This document shows, piece after piece, positions 15,332 through 23,700 of a stretch of DNA of 36,685 nt; position 1 is the stretch's first letter; each line of letters opens with the position of its first letter. The stretch comes from an uncultured Lachnospiraceae bacterium (GTDB lineage: Bacteria > Bacillota > Clostridia > Lachnospirales > Lachnospiraceae), in NCBI GenBank assembly GCA_902780465.1, contig CACZFV010000004.1:1-36685 (forward strand). The letters are read 5' to 3'. The notes under the pieces are model-generated. The model ran no database searches. It saw nothing but the letters and a program-made list of their open reading frames with translations, and had not been told where the DNA came from. The translations under genes were made by a program, and so were the position numbers.

Positions 15332-15559
15332 TTGAATGACCACAAAAAGAAAATGATTGCACCAATTGTCATCACGGTAGTATTTCTGCTTTACCTGGTG
15401 TTCTACGGAAGATTTCTGCTGACGGCAGCGGAATTCAGCCCTGTAATGTTACTGGCCGCTATTCCCCTGGCTGCGCTGGGGATCGGTATGATACAAGTAC
15501 TGAAAGAGAGAATCAACGAGATAAGGAGCGGAGAAGAAGATGATCTTAGTAACTACTGA
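15332..15559 (+). CDS. Small two-helix membrane protein
   Basis: 75 residues with helices at about 7-27 and 37-56 and a charged C-terminal tail (KERINEIRSGEEDD). The start is a TTG; GGAGGAGG at 15313-15320 lies 11 bases upstream, and no in-frame ATG is better placed. Its last 20 bases overlap the YbjQ-family gene, whose SD lies within this gene, so the two are probably translated together. No family recognised. Confidence 0.6.
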   Translation: MNDHKKKMIAPIVITVVFLLYLVFYGRFLLTAAEFSPVMLLAAIPLAALGIGMIQVLKERINEIRSGEEDDLSNY

Positions 15560-15851
15560 AGGAATCAATGGAAAAGAACTGGAAATGCTGGGCCTGGTGA
15601 AAGGGAGTACTATCCAGACTGTGAACGCAGTGCGTGACATCGGAGCCGGACTGAAAACGCTGGTCGGCGGTGAGCTGACAAAATACAACGAGATGATGAA
15701 CAATGCCAGGGCACTGGCTACCAAGCGCATGGTCGAGGAAGCGGATGCCATGGGTGCTGACGCTATTGTCGGTGTCAGATATTCTTCCGCCTCCGTAATG
15801 CAGGGCGCGGCGGAAGTGATGGCCTACGGAACAGCAGTAAAGTTCATTTAA
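15540..15851 (+). CDS. YbjQ/UPF0145 (DUF74) family protein
   Basis: 103 residues covering the whole family: the N-terminal strand MILVTTEGING, the helix with KYNEMMNNARALATKRM, then ADAMGADAIVGVRYSSASV and a C-terminal VMAYGTAVKF. Family members form pentamers sometimes labelled heavy-metal-binding, but no biochemical role is established. GGAGCGGAGAAGAAG upstream. It overlaps the membrane protein at 15332, suggesting a membrane partner. Confidence 0.9.
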   Translation: MILVTTEGINGKELEMLGLVKGSTIQTVNAVRDIGAGLKTLVGGELTKYNEMMNNARALATKRMVEEADAMGADAIVGVRYSSASVMQGAAEVMAYGTAVKFI

Positions 15852-16005
15852 AAGATGATGATCTTGGATGGAGAGAAGAAGTTTTGAGATCCACACGTCC
15901 TGTGTAATTATTGTGATAGTATCTCCTCTAAAATACACACAGAAATCAGAACACGACACCGCAGGAAGCGGAAAAAGATAAAGAAAAATACGAGGAGATA
16001 CAAAG

Positions 16006-16212
16006 ATGAAGTGTCCTTATTGCGCAGGAGATATGGAACAGGGAGTGCTCGAAAGTACAGTCCCAATCAATTTTTTAAAAGAGGCCCGGTTTATTAACAA
16101 GCCGAAAGAGGGTCAGGGCGAATTCAATCTGGCGCATCCTCCTTTCGGGGGATGTGCTTCTGTGGATGCATGGGTGTGCAGAGGCTGCAGGAAGATCGTG
16201 GTCAGTTACTGA
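16006..16212 (+). CDS. Small zinc-ribbon protein, DUF6487-like
   Basis: 68 residues with two Cys pairs (CPYC near the start and CRGC near the end) able to bind one zinc, and the stretch FGGCASVDAWVCRGCRK typical of DUF6487 proteins. Cytoplasmic, function unknown. A GAGGAG is 10 bases before the ATG. It stands alone between a 154-bp gap, in which I see no clear promoter, and the terminator at 16228. Confidence 0.75.
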   Translation: MKCPYCAGDMEQGVLESTVPINFLKEARFINKPKEGQGEFNLAHPPFGGCASVDAWVCRGCRKIVVSY

Positions 16213-16227
16213 TGGTAACAGAGAGAC

Positions 16228-16276
16228 AAAACAACGTATACTCATTTCGAACGGGAATGAGTATGCGTTGTTTTTT
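16228..16276 (+). terminator. Rho-independent terminator
   Basis: Long stem of about 18 bp (AACAACGTATACTCATT with AATGAGTATGCGTTGTT, one G-T pair), 8-nt loop, followed by a run of six Ts and GATT. It ends the zinc-ribbon transcript. Confidence 0.88.
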
Positions 16277-16334
16277 GATTCCGTCGGGCAGACGGTTTGA
16301 CCTGACAGAGGCTGCGTTTTAAAATGAGTGTGTA

Positions 16335-16379
16335 AGGTGTCAGGCACCGTTAAGATTCCGCAAAGGTGCCAGGCACCGT
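16335..16379. repeat. Two REP-like palindromes upstream of recD2
   Basis: AGGTGTCAGGCACCGTTAAG (from 16335) and AGGTGCCAGGCACCGT (16364-16379), 29 bp apart. The core GGTGYCAGGCACC is palindromic. The same element occurs at 19120-19152, 24285-24370 and 25637-25675. I recall such short palindromes being dispersed in Bacillota genomes near REP-type transposases; none is in this window. Confidence 0.8.
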
Positions 16380-16404
16380 AACAGGGAAGGAGGTGACAGA
16401 GTCT

Positions 16405-19131
16405 GTGGAACGTACGGAGCGCATGGAACATCTGCGGTGCGTCGTGGAACGCATCACGTACCAGAATTCGGAAAACGGCTACTCTGTCATCAAGTGCCGG
16501 GCAAAGGGCTATCAGGATCTGGTGACGGTAGTGGGTTCCATGCCGGATGTGCATGTGGGAAGCGTGCTGTATCTCGGGGGTTCCTGGAGGATCGACGGCA
16601 GGTACGGCCGCCAGTTTGCCATGGAGACTTTCGAGGAGACGCTGCCGGCGACGGTCTACGGCATTGAGAAGTATCTCGGCAGCGGTCTGGTTAAGGGCGT
16701 GGGCCCGAAGTTCGCCGGCCGCATCGTAAGGCAGTTCGGGGCGGAGACGCTGAACGTGATCGAGGAGAATCCGGACCTGCTGCTGGAGGTGCCAGGCATT
16801 GGTAAGGTGCGTGTGGAGCGGATCAAAAAGAGCTGGCTGGAGCAGAAGGAGATCAAAAACATCATGCTCTTCCTGCAGAGCCACGACGTCTCCACCAGTC
16901 ATGCCACCAGGATCTATAAGACCTACGGAAATGACAGCATCAGGATCGTACAGGAGAACCCCTACCGCCTTGCGGACGATATCTGGGGCATCGGCTTCCG
17001 GACAGCGGACATCATCGCAGAAAAGATGGGATTTGACCGCGAGAAGTACGTCCGGCTGCGGAGCGGGATCCTCTATACATTGAACAGGCTTTCTGAGGAC
17101 GGTCATTGTTATGCCACCCGGGAAATGCTGTTAAAGACAGGAGCGGAGCTTCTTTCCGTGGATAAAAGTGTCCTCTCCATGACGCTGGACGAGATGATCC
17201 ACGCGGAGGATGTCATTACTGAGCCGATCCCCGTTCCGGAGAATGTGGCAGCGGACGATGCCCCGGAGCGGGCAATCTATCTCCCGCCTTTCTATTTTTC
17301 CGAGGCTGGTACGGCAAAGCGTCTGGCAGCGATCTTTTCCAACGGGGGAGGGATCCGGGTGAATACCGCAGGGCTGGCGGAGCGCATCAGCCGCCGTACC
17401 GGTATGGAATACGACGAGATCCAGATGCAGGCGATCCTGACTGCGGTGCAGAGCAAGGTCCTGGTCCTGACCGGAGGGCCGGGAACGGGAAAAACAACGA
17501 CCACCCTTGGCATCATTACCGCGTTCCGGGAGGCCGGAGCGAGGATCCTGCTGGCGGCGCCCACCGGCCGCGCGGCAAAGCGTCTGTCCGAAGCCACCAG
17601 GATGGAGGCGAAGACGATCCACCGCCTTCTGGAGGTGAAGCCTCCGGAAGGTTATCAGAAGAACGAAGAGAATCCGCTGGAGGGTGATGTGCTGATCGTG
17701 GACGAGTGCTCCATGATCGACATCATGCTCATGTACAATCTTTTAAAGGCGGTCCCGGACACCATGACCCTGATCCTGGTCGGTGACATCGACCAGCTCC
17801 CCAGCGTCGGGGCGGGAAATGTGCTGCGGGACATCATCGACTCGGAGCGCTTTCCGGTGGTGCGGCTCACACGGATCTTCCGGCAGGCCCAGACCAGCCG
17901 GATCATCATGAATGCCCACCGGATCAACGAAGGGAAGCTGCCGGATATCAGCAACGGAGCAGCGAGCGATTTCTTTTTCATGGACGTGGAGGCCCAGACC
18001 CGGAAGAAGGGCCTGAACGCGGAGGACAGCGGCGTTCTCGCGGAGGAAGCGGCCCGGACCATCACGGAGCTCGTGACCACCAAGCTCTCCCGTTATTACC
18101 GGACGCCGCCGTCGGAGATCCAGGTGCTGACGCCCATGCAGCGGGGCGTGGCCGGGGCGGCGAACCTGAACCAGGTCCTGCAGCAGGCGCTGAATCCCGG
18201 GGAAACGGGACTTAAGCGCGGCGGATACATCTTCCGCGCCCGGGACAAGGTCATGCAGATACGGAACAATTACGACAAAGAAGTCTTCAATGGGGACATC
18301 GGCGTCGTGGAATCCGTGGACCTGGAAGAACGGGAGCTGGCCGTGAACTTCGACGACCGGCTCGTGACCTATGATGTATCGGAGCTTGACGAACTGGTCC
18401 TGGCCTACGCCACCACCATCCACAAGTCCCAGGGATCGGAGTACCCCATCGTGGTGATCCCGATCCTCATGAACCATTTCGTCATGCTGCAGCGGAACCT
18501 CATTTATACCGGCATCACCCGCGCAAAGAAGATCCTTGTCCTGGTGGGGACAAAAAAAGCGCTGGGCTATGCGGTCCGAAACGTGACCGTGACCCGGCGC
18601 AATACCATGCTGAAAGAACGGCTGCAGGAGGTGCAGCCAAAACCGTCCGCGCTCCACAGGGCGCCGGATCACGCAGAGAGTGTCCGGTATCCGGAACAGA
18701 AAACGCAGACGCGGATGGTGGCAGAAGGCCAGACCCGTCTTCAGTCCATTGCCCATGAGGAGTGGCTGCAGCGTGATCTCTTTGAGCGTCTCTCGCAGTC
18801 AAAATTCAGGATGCGGTTCCAGCTGAAGGAAGCGGACAGGCAGTATATAAGCGAGAAAGGCCTCGATACCATCCGGGAGCATGCCGCCCAGATCGTGCGG
18901 CAGCGGCTTTCCGCCGCCGAGCCGAAGAACGACGGAAAGCAGACGCCCATGCGCGGCGCGCCTCACGGGCACCCCATTTTCCTCGGACAGCACGCCACCG
19001 GCACCTGCTGCAGAGGCTGCCTGGAAAAATGGCACGGGATCCCCAAAGGAAGACCTCTGACAGACGCAGAGCAAGCCCATATCGTCGACGTGCTGATGCA
19101 GTGGATCGGCAGACAAATAAACGGTGCCTGA
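16405..19131 (+). CDS. recD2: RecD2-type helicase fused to a C-terminal DUF4186 domain
   Basis: 908 residues. The order is an N-terminal OB-like region, helix-hairpin-helix (VPGIGKVRVERI near 130), then a superfamily 1B 5'-3' helicase: Walker A GGPGTGKTTT at about 357-366, Walker B VDECSMID near 435, the GDIDQLPSVGAGNVL motif and HKSQGSE near 673. RecD2 usually ends at about 740 residues. Here residues about 789-908 form a full DUF4186 unit (DLFERLSQSKFRMRF ... NDGKQTPMRG ... GQHATGTCCRGCLEKWHGI), with a Cys-Cys-x2-Cys and His cluster that probably binds metal. GTG at 16405 is preferred because AAGGAGG lies 11 bases upstream; an ATG at 16423 is further from it. The stop codon lies within a REP-like palindrome. 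Confidence 0.93.
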   Translation: MERTERMEHLRCVVERITYQNSENGYSVIKCRAKGYQDLVTVVGSMPDVHVGSVLYLGGSWRIDGRYGRQFAMETFEETLPATVYGIEKYLGSGLVKGVGPKFAGRIVRQFGAETLNVIEENPDLLLEVPGIGKVRVERIKKSWLEQKEIKNIMLFLQSHDVSTSHATRIYKTYGNDSIRIVQENPYRLADDIWGIGFRTADIIAEKMGFDREKYVRLRSGILYTLNRLSEDGHCYATREMLLKTGAELLSVDKSVLSMTLDEMIHAEDVITEPIPVPENVAADDAPERAIYLPPFYFSEAGTAKRLAAIFSNGGGIRVNTAGLAERISRRTGMEYDEIQMQAILTAVQSKVLVLTGGPGTGKTTTTLGIITAFREAGARILLAAPTGRAAKRLSEATRMEAKTIHRLLEVKPPEGYQKNEENPLEGDVLIVDECSMIDIMLMYNLLKAVPDTMTLILVGDIDQLPSVGAGNVLRDIIDSERFPVVRLTRIFRQAQTSRIIMNAHRINEGKLPDISNGAASDFFFMDVEAQTRKKGLNAEDSGVLAEEAARTITELVTTKLSRYYRTPPSEIQVLTPMQRGVAGAANLNQVLQQALNPGETGLKRGGYIFRARDKVMQIRNNYDKEVFNGDIGVVESVDLEERELAVNFDDRLVTYDVSELDELVLAYATTIHKSQGSEYPIVVIPILMNHFVMLQRNLIYTGITRAKKILVLVGTKKALGYAVRNVTVTRRNTMLKERLQEVQPKPSALHRAPDHAESVRYPEQKTQTRMVAEGQTRLQSIAHEEWLQRDLFERLSQSKFRMRFQLKEADRQYISEKGLDTIREHAAQIVRQRLSAAEPKNDGKQTPMRGAPHGHPIFLGQHATGTCCRGCLEKWHGIPKGRPLTDAEQAHIVDVLMQWIGRQINGA

Positions 19132-19152
19132 CAAAAGGTGTCAGGCACCGTT
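19120..19152. repeat. REP-like palindrome pair forming a perfect hairpin at the recD2 stop
   Basis: AACGGTGCCTGACA (19120-19133) and TGTCAGGCACCGTT (19139-19152) form a perfect 14-bp stem with loop AAAGG. The TGA of recD2 is inside the left arm. A degenerate third copy (GATGTCAGGCGCCGG, about 19177-19191) supplies the stop of the minus-strand PepSY gene. No T run follows, so termination would be imperfect. Confidence 0.85.
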
Positions 19153-19180
19153 AAGACGCCGCTAAGAAAATGAAAAGATG

Positions 19181-19480
19181 TCAGGCGCCGGCCCAGCCGA
19201 AACCAACATAGGCGATGTCAAACTCGTTGACTGCGCCGGTGTTCATGTCGATGCCGTATCTGTATTCATTGCAGCCGGTGTAGAATCTGATGGCGTATTC
19301 CTGCCGGTCGTCATCCTGAGCGTGGCGTATGGAAATGCAGCCCACACTTTGGGGATCTACGCCTGCATGGCGGATAGCGATGGCTTTTGCCTGTGCTTCT
19401 GTTATACCTTTGAAAAATGCCGGAACTGCTTTTGCTGCGGTAACTGCTGCTACGTTGATCATAGATGCAATCTTCTTCAT
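19181..19480 (-). CDS. PepSY-domain protein 1, eroded signal peptide
   Basis: 99 residues, clearly paralogous to the gene at 23701: the same start (MKKIA-MI), ITEAQAKAIAIRHAGVDP, and RQEYAIRFYTG ... YRYGIDMNTGAVNEFDI. PepSY domains are small extracytoplasmic modules thought to inhibit proteases or sense at the envelope. Compared with its paralogue the leader carries Asn in the core, Lys inside the hydrophobic stretch, and PAFFKG in place of PAFAA, so cleavage and possibly export look impaired. Two cysteines are present that the paralogue lacks. The start has a modest GAGGTAA. It is controlled by the direct-repeat promoter at 19536. Confidence 0.8.
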   Translation of the reverse strand: MKKIASMINVAAVTAAKAVPAFFKGITEAQAKAIAIRHAGVDPQSVGCISIRHAQDDDRQEYAIRFYTGCNEYRYGIDMNTGAVNEFDIAYVGFGWAGA

Positions 19481-19535
19481 AGTGGTTATTACCTCGCATT
19501 CTCCGCGTGACGCGGTATGTTGTTTATCTGGACAG

Positions 19536-19581
19536 AGTATATCAAGAGACTTGTCACAGCTTAGTCACAGTAATGTCACAG
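19536..19581 (-). promoter_or_regulatory. Triple direct-repeat promoter for PepSY 1
   Basis: On the minus strand CTGTGAC occurs three times with exact 11-bp periodicity (plus-strand GTCACAG at 19553, 19564 and 19575). After the last copy come 9 bases and GATATACT (plus 19536-19543). The layout matches the promoters at 24049 and 10448. Three tandem heptamers suggest cooperative binding of an OmpR/PhoB-type regulator. The array also lies upstream of the divergent gene at 19638 (possible TACAAT minus-ten near 19587). Confidence 0.72.
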
Positions 19582-19637
19582 CATGGTACAATAGAATCAA
19601 AGAACAGAGTCGGAGAACAGAGCAGGAGGTGAGGATC

Positions 19638-20513
19638 ATGCACGTATATATAGCCTACAGAGATCTTGAACAGCATCTTTTTGAGAATACACTGTGCGGG
19701 GGTCCTCCTTCCAACAGCGATTACCGGCTTGTTCTGATCAAAGACAGCAGATATCTTCTGACAAGGAACAGACAGAACTATGCAGTCCCTAAAGACAGGG
19801 CGGAGCGGTTTGTGGAGAAAGTCATCTCCGGGTCCACGGGAAAGCATCCGGGTTTTTTCCCCGAGATCCGCGAACTGAACGGGAAAAAGACCGCTGCGGT
19901 CGTAGAGTTCTCCAGGGAAGCCCGCCCGGACTACTATGACTTTGACGACGAACGCCTGCTGGCCATGCTGGATGCGTTAAGAGCGGAATCAGATGAACTG
20001 ATGGGCAGGAAGGCCCTGATCGATTACACGAATCCGAATCCGTCCCTGCCGGAGGGAGACTTTGAACTTGAGGGTATTTACCACCAGATCCACTTTACAC
20101 CGCCCAACACCCCGGGACTGATAATGCAGCAGGTCAAACAGGATACGAAGGACAGCTTTTTTAAGATCTATAAAACCGGCGTTGCTTTCGCAGTGCGGGA
20201 GGGTGATATCTGTATGGAATATGATGTGCCTGCCGGTCTTATGGATGAGATCAAGGCGCAGGTCAGGGAGCTTTGCAGGGAGCCGGTCGGGGCTTATGTT
20301 GAAAACGGTGCCTGGGAAGCCTATGTTGGGTTCGGGAATAAAGGCGACAGGATATTCACAGATCCTGACAGGACGTTCGCACTCCTTAAAAAGATCGCTT
20401 CCGGATGTGTGCCCAGGAAGAAGGAAGAGGCAGCTGCTTCGAAATGCCCTGTGTGCGGTGCGCTCCGGAGCGAAGGCAGGTTCTGCCCGGAATGCGGCGC
20501 CAAACTGCAGTGA
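19638..20513 (+). CDS. Hypothetical protein with C-terminal zinc ribbon
   Basis: 291 residues without membrane segments, mixed alpha/beta. It ends in a zinc ribbon, CPVCGALRSEGRFCPECGAKL, at about 267-287, preceded by a basic linker PRKKEEAAA. No family recognised for the main body. GCAGGAGGTGAGG upstream of the ATG at 19638 decides the start, although the frame is open much further upstream. It is the first gene of a likely three-gene operon with the lipoprotein at 20577 and the zinc-ribbon membrane protein at 21191. Confidence 0.75.
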   Translation: MHVYIAYRDLEQHLFENTLCGGPPSNSDYRLVLIKDSRYLLTRNRQNYAVPKDRAERFVEKVISGSTGKHPGFFPEIRELNGKKTAAVVEFSREARPDYYDFDDERLLAMLDALRAESDELMGRKALIDYTNPNPSLPEGDFELEGIYHQIHFTPPNTPGLIMQQVKQDTKDSFFKIYKTGVAFAVREGDICMEYDVPAGLMDEIKAQVRELCREPVGAYVENGAWEAYVGFGNKGDRIFTDPDRTFALLKKIASGCVPRKKEEAAASKCPVCGALRSEGRFCPECGAKLQ

Positions 20514-20576
20514 GGCACGAGGGAGATGCACGCGGAGACTCATGCGGAAGATGCACGCAGGAGAGGAGAAACGCAC

Positions 20577-21194
20577 ATGAAAAAGGCACGCATTGCGCTG
20601 CTGTGTCTGTTGATCGTAACCGTCTTATGCGCCTGCGGGGCGTCTGCCAAACCTGATTCCGTGGTAAAGACCTTCTCTGAAGCCATGAAGAAAACAGATC
20701 TCGAAGGCATGGCAAACACCGTACAAGGGAACGCATATGACACGTCCGTGCTTGAACTGACGGATGAGATCTCGGTGCAGCTCTTTGAGTATATGAGATC
20801 TGAAAATACAAAGATGACCTATACCATCGATAAGTCTGCAGTGGACGGTGACAGAGGGACGGTCGATGTGACCTACAGGTACTCGGACGCCTCGCCGATC
20901 GTAGAAGCCACAATGGGGGAATATCTCTCCAGGGCAATGTCTCTGGCTTTCGGGGGAGCATCCGAAGATGAGATGGGTGAACTGTTTATGAAACTGTTCA
21001 TGGAAAACGCGAAGACAGTGAGTCCGGTACAGGCGGAATCGACGGTAACATTTTCCTGTGTTAAGGCAGGTTCGACCTGGGAAATAGAAGATGTGCCTGA
21101 CGAGGTCACGAACATCCTTACCTGCAATATGGTGAATTCATTTGACAGCCTGGGGGATTCCCTGGGAGATTCCCTGGGAGGAGCAGGCAGATGA
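20577..21194 (+). CDS. Lipoprotein, DUF4878-like
   Basis: 205 residues. The leader has a basic start, a hydrophobic core and a lipobox LCAC near residue 20, so the mature protein should be lipid-anchored on the outer face of the membrane. The body (VVKTFSEAMKKTDLEGMA ... MTYTIDKSAVDGDRGTVDVTYRYSD) follows the pattern of NTF2-like DUF4878 lipoproteins. The end carries three repeats of Asp-Ser-Leu-Gly encoded by a direct DNA repeat. AGGAGAGGAG precedes the ATG. The stop overlaps the next start (ATGA), so coupling is tight. Confidence 0.82.
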   Translation: MKKARIALLCLLIVTVLCACGASAKPDSVVKTFSEAMKKTDLEGMANTVQGNAYDTSVLELTDEISVQLFEYMRSENTKMTYTIDKSAVDGDRGTVDVTYRYSDASPIVEATMGEYLSRAMSLAFGGASEDEMGELFMKLFMENAKTVSPVQAESTVTFSCVKAGSTWEIEDVPDEVTNILTCNMVNSFDSLGDSLGDSLGGAGR

Positions 21195-22762
21195 ACAACT
21201 CTCAGATGAACGACTTTAAGATCAATGCAGGTTCTTTGATCGGCCCGGGACTTGCCTGGGCAGCGGGACTTCTGCTCGTCGTCATTTACGCGCCGAAGAC
21301 CGTATATATGAACGGCATGGTGATGCTGGGCTTCCTTGTGCTGTGCATTGCTACCTTCTGGGCGCTTTATACCCTCTACAGGGAATACGACAAGACGGGG
21401 AAGGAATGGCCGGCATTTCTTGACATGTTTTTCCCGAATTATCCAATCGTGGAGGACCGTAACGAGCTCATGCGGAACCTCAGCGGCTTTCGCAGAAGCT
21501 ACAGCGATTTTCTTTCAAGCGGGCATGAAGAAAAGAACAGTTCGCTTCAGGACTACGCGACCCAGCTGATGTGGCACAGCACGGCGCTTCAGAAAAAACG
21601 CCTCATGAAGAAAGGTCTGACCCTCGAGATGGACTCTGTTCGCAGGGCTTACTCCGGCAAGGGCAGCAGCGTCAGAGAGAACAAGTATTTTGACGGAAGA
21701 TACCGTGTAAACGACATCTATGAGGAGATCTCCGCTCTAAGGACGATCAAACAGAGCGGAAAGATCATCAAACGCATCAAGGACAGTGAAGTGGCGCATT
21801 TCACCCTCCTTTCCGCGAGCCAGACCGGCGCGGGCAAGGTCATCTGTCCCAACTGCGGGGCCGAGACCACGAGGGAGAATCTTCTGGACGGCTGCGATTA
21901 CTGCGGCGCCAAATTTACTGTCGAGGACATGGAAAACAAGGTCGACAGCTTCGGGCTGCGGCGGGATTTCCGCACAGGCGCCAGCAAGAAGGAAGCAGTC
22001 AGGGAGCTGATGTTCCCGTGGACCACGCTAATCGCGATACTTCCGCTGGTCTATTTCGGCCTGATCGGGGCTTTTGCGTACATGCCCGATACGAATATCT
22101 TCCTGAGACTGGTCACGGGACTTTTTGCCGCAGGCCTGCTGGGGCTTCTCGGATGGAGCCTCAAGTCGCTGTTCCTGATGCTGATCCTGCCGATTCTGCT
22201 CCTGATCAGCGCGGCCTCGAAGTCGATGGACCGGAAGATGATCTACAGCCGAAAAAAGGAAGAAGAGCAGGAGAAGAGGATGGCAGACCTGGTCAGGAAG
22301 ACGGATCCTCTCTTTTCCATTCAGAGCTTTTTCGGCGGCGTCCAGAATAAGCTTTCCGCCATCCATTACGCGGAATCCCCGGCGGAGATCAACGCTTTTT
22401 CCGAAAGCGACCTGTCCTCACTCACTGGGAAATATAAGGATGTGGTCGATGTCGATATCCAGGACATGAAAATGGAATCCTACGGAACAGACAATATGTT
22501 CCAGAGAGCAGCTGTCAGCGCCGAGCTCCGCCTTCTGGAACTGCACGGCGGAAAGATCAAAGAGCGGAATGAAAAGGTGAAGATGACGCTCATCAAGGAC
22601 GCCGGCTGCAGGACGCAGGCGGTCTGCGGCGCATCCGTCCTGAAATGCAAAGGCTGCGGCGCGCCCCTTTCTCTGATGGAAGGAAAGACCTGCAGATTCT
22701 GCGGGAGTAATCTGGATCTGAAAAAATACGACTGGGTGATCGAAAGATACGGGACCGTGTGA
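21191..22762 (+). CDS. Membrane protein with two zinc ribbons and a possible Tim44-like domain
   Basis: 523 residues. Membrane helices lie at about 18-32 and 38-56 and again at about 282-302 and 312-350. A zinc ribbon CPNCGAETTRENLLDGCDYCGAKF (quoted in part: CPNC near 218, CDYC near 236) sits before the second membrane block, and another (CKGC near 486, CRFC near 501) at the C-terminus. The segment after the membrane block (DPLFSIQSFFGGVQNKLSAI) looks like the start of a Tim44/NTF2-like domain. Its start overlaps the lipoprotein stop. It may organise an envelope complex with that lipoprotein; no family is certain. Confidence 0.78.
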   Translation: MNNSQMNDFKINAGSLIGPGLAWAAGLLLVVIYAPKTVYMNGMVMLGFLVLCIATFWALYTLYREYDKTGKEWPAFLDMFFPNYPIVEDRNELMRNLSGFRRSYSDFLSSGHEEKNSSLQDYATQLMWHSTALQKKRLMKKGLTLEMDSVRRAYSGKGSSVRENKYFDGRYRVNDIYEEISALRTIKQSGKIIKRIKDSEVAHFTLLSASQTGAGKVICPNCGAETTRENLLDGCDYCGAKFTVEDMENKVDSFGLRRDFRTGASKKEAVRELMFPWTTLIAILPLVYFGLIGAFAYMPDTNIFLRLVTGLFAAGLLGLLGWSLKSLFLMLILPILLLISAASKSMDRKMIYSRKKEEEQEKRMADLVRKTDPLFSIQSFFGGVQNKLSAIHYAESPAEINAFSESDLSSLTGKYKDVVDVDIQDMKMESYGTDNMFQRAAVSAELRLLELHGGKIKERNEKVKMTLIKDAGCRTQAVCGASVLKCKGCGAPLSLMEGKTCRFCGSNLDLKKYDWVIERYGTV

Positions 22763-22785
22763 TACTGCGGCATGAAGGGAGAATT

Positions 22786-23586
22786 ATGAAAAGCAGATTT
22801 GCGATGATTCAGATGGAGTCCGTCGCGGATCCATCGGTGAACCTTGGGAAGGCGGGACGCTTTGTCCGGGAAGCAATGGAACTTTGCGCGCCGGACCTGA
22901 TCGTTTTTCCCGAGACATTCATGAGCGAGACAGGCGGGGCAATTCCGGAGCGGAATGCCTGGGCGCAGCCCCTGGACGGCCCCTTTGTCGCCGGCATGCA
23001 GAAGCTTGCGAAGGACCATGGAGTCTGGATCGTTTTCGGAATGAAAGAGACCGTGGAGGACCCGGCGGACGGCCGTGTCTACAACGCAGTCGTCATGCTG
23101 GACGACAAGGGCAGTGTGGTCCGCACCTATCACAAGACGCATCTCTACGATGCCTTTGGCTACAAGGAATCGGACGAGATCAAAGCGGGCGATGCTTTCT
23201 TCGAGCCGGTGGATACGCCCTTCGGAAGGATCGGCCTCTTTGTGTGTTACGAAGTGCGGTTCCCGGAGGTGGCGCGGGCCCAGCGCGCAAAAGGCGCGGA
23301 GATCATCCTCCTGCCGACCGCCTGGGTCAAGGGAGACATGAAGAGCCTTCACTTTGAGACCCTGGTGAAAGCGAGAGCCATCGAGAACACAGTGTTCATT
23401 CTTGCATGCGACCAGTACAGCAGGATCCGCATGGGCGAGAGCATCGCCGTCGACCCCATGGGCGTCACCCTGGCGGGCGGCGGAGAGGGCGAAAAGGTGA
23501 TCCCCGTCTTCATCGATACGGACCGTATCGCGGAGGTCCGGAAAAAGCTGCCGTCCTACGAGGACCGGCGGCCGGAACTGTACTGA
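22786..23586 (+). CDS. Carbon-nitrogen hydrolase (nitrilase superfamily)
   Basis: 266 residues, full length. The catalytic triad is visible as Glu43 (VFPETFMSE), Lys117 (TYHKTHLYD) and Cys154 (FVCYEVRFPE). The KTHLYD and CYEVRFPE contexts resemble the Nit/omega-amidase branch, which hydrolyses omega-amides such as 2-oxoglutaramate or deaminated glutathione. Cytoplasmic. AGGGAG precedes the ATG at 22786; an earlier in-frame start at 22759 would overlap the upstream gene and has no binding site. It follows the zinc-ribbon gene by 23 bases and may be co-transcribed with it. Confidence 0.9.
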   Translation: MKSRFAMIQMESVADPSVNLGKAGRFVREAMELCAPDLIVFPETFMSETGGAIPERNAWAQPLDGPFVAGMQKLAKDHGVWIVFGMKETVEDPADGRVYNAVVMLDDKGSVVRTYHKTHLYDAFGYKESDEIKAGDAFFEPVDTPFGRIGLFVCYEVRFPEVARAQRAKGAEIILLPTAWVKGDMKSLHFETLVKARAIENTVFILACDQYSRIRMGESIAVDPMGVTLAGGGEGEKVIPVFIDTDRIAEVRKKLPSYEDRRPELY

Positions 23587-23619
23587 AGGCATTCTATGTC
23601 GCGAGAAGCCATCCGAAAA

Positions 23620-23651
23620 AAAAGATGACCCGCCTGATCTTCAAGCGGGTC
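23620..23651. terminator. Bidirectional terminator
   Basis: GACCCGC (23627-23633) pairs with GCGGGTC (23645-23651). The plus strand continues CCGTTATTTTA; the minus strand continues ATCTTTTTTTTCGG. It serves the nitrilase and, more clearly, the minus-strand PepSY 2 gene. Confidence 0.82.
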
Positions 23652-23700
23652 CCGTTATTTTATAGAGATTATACTTTTCTGCTGTTTTGTCCTGCATTCA

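Noticed and set aside
17743..18756. Minus-strand 337-codon frame inside recD2
   Set aside because: Antisense to helicase motifs that are clearly conserved; no binding site or domain.
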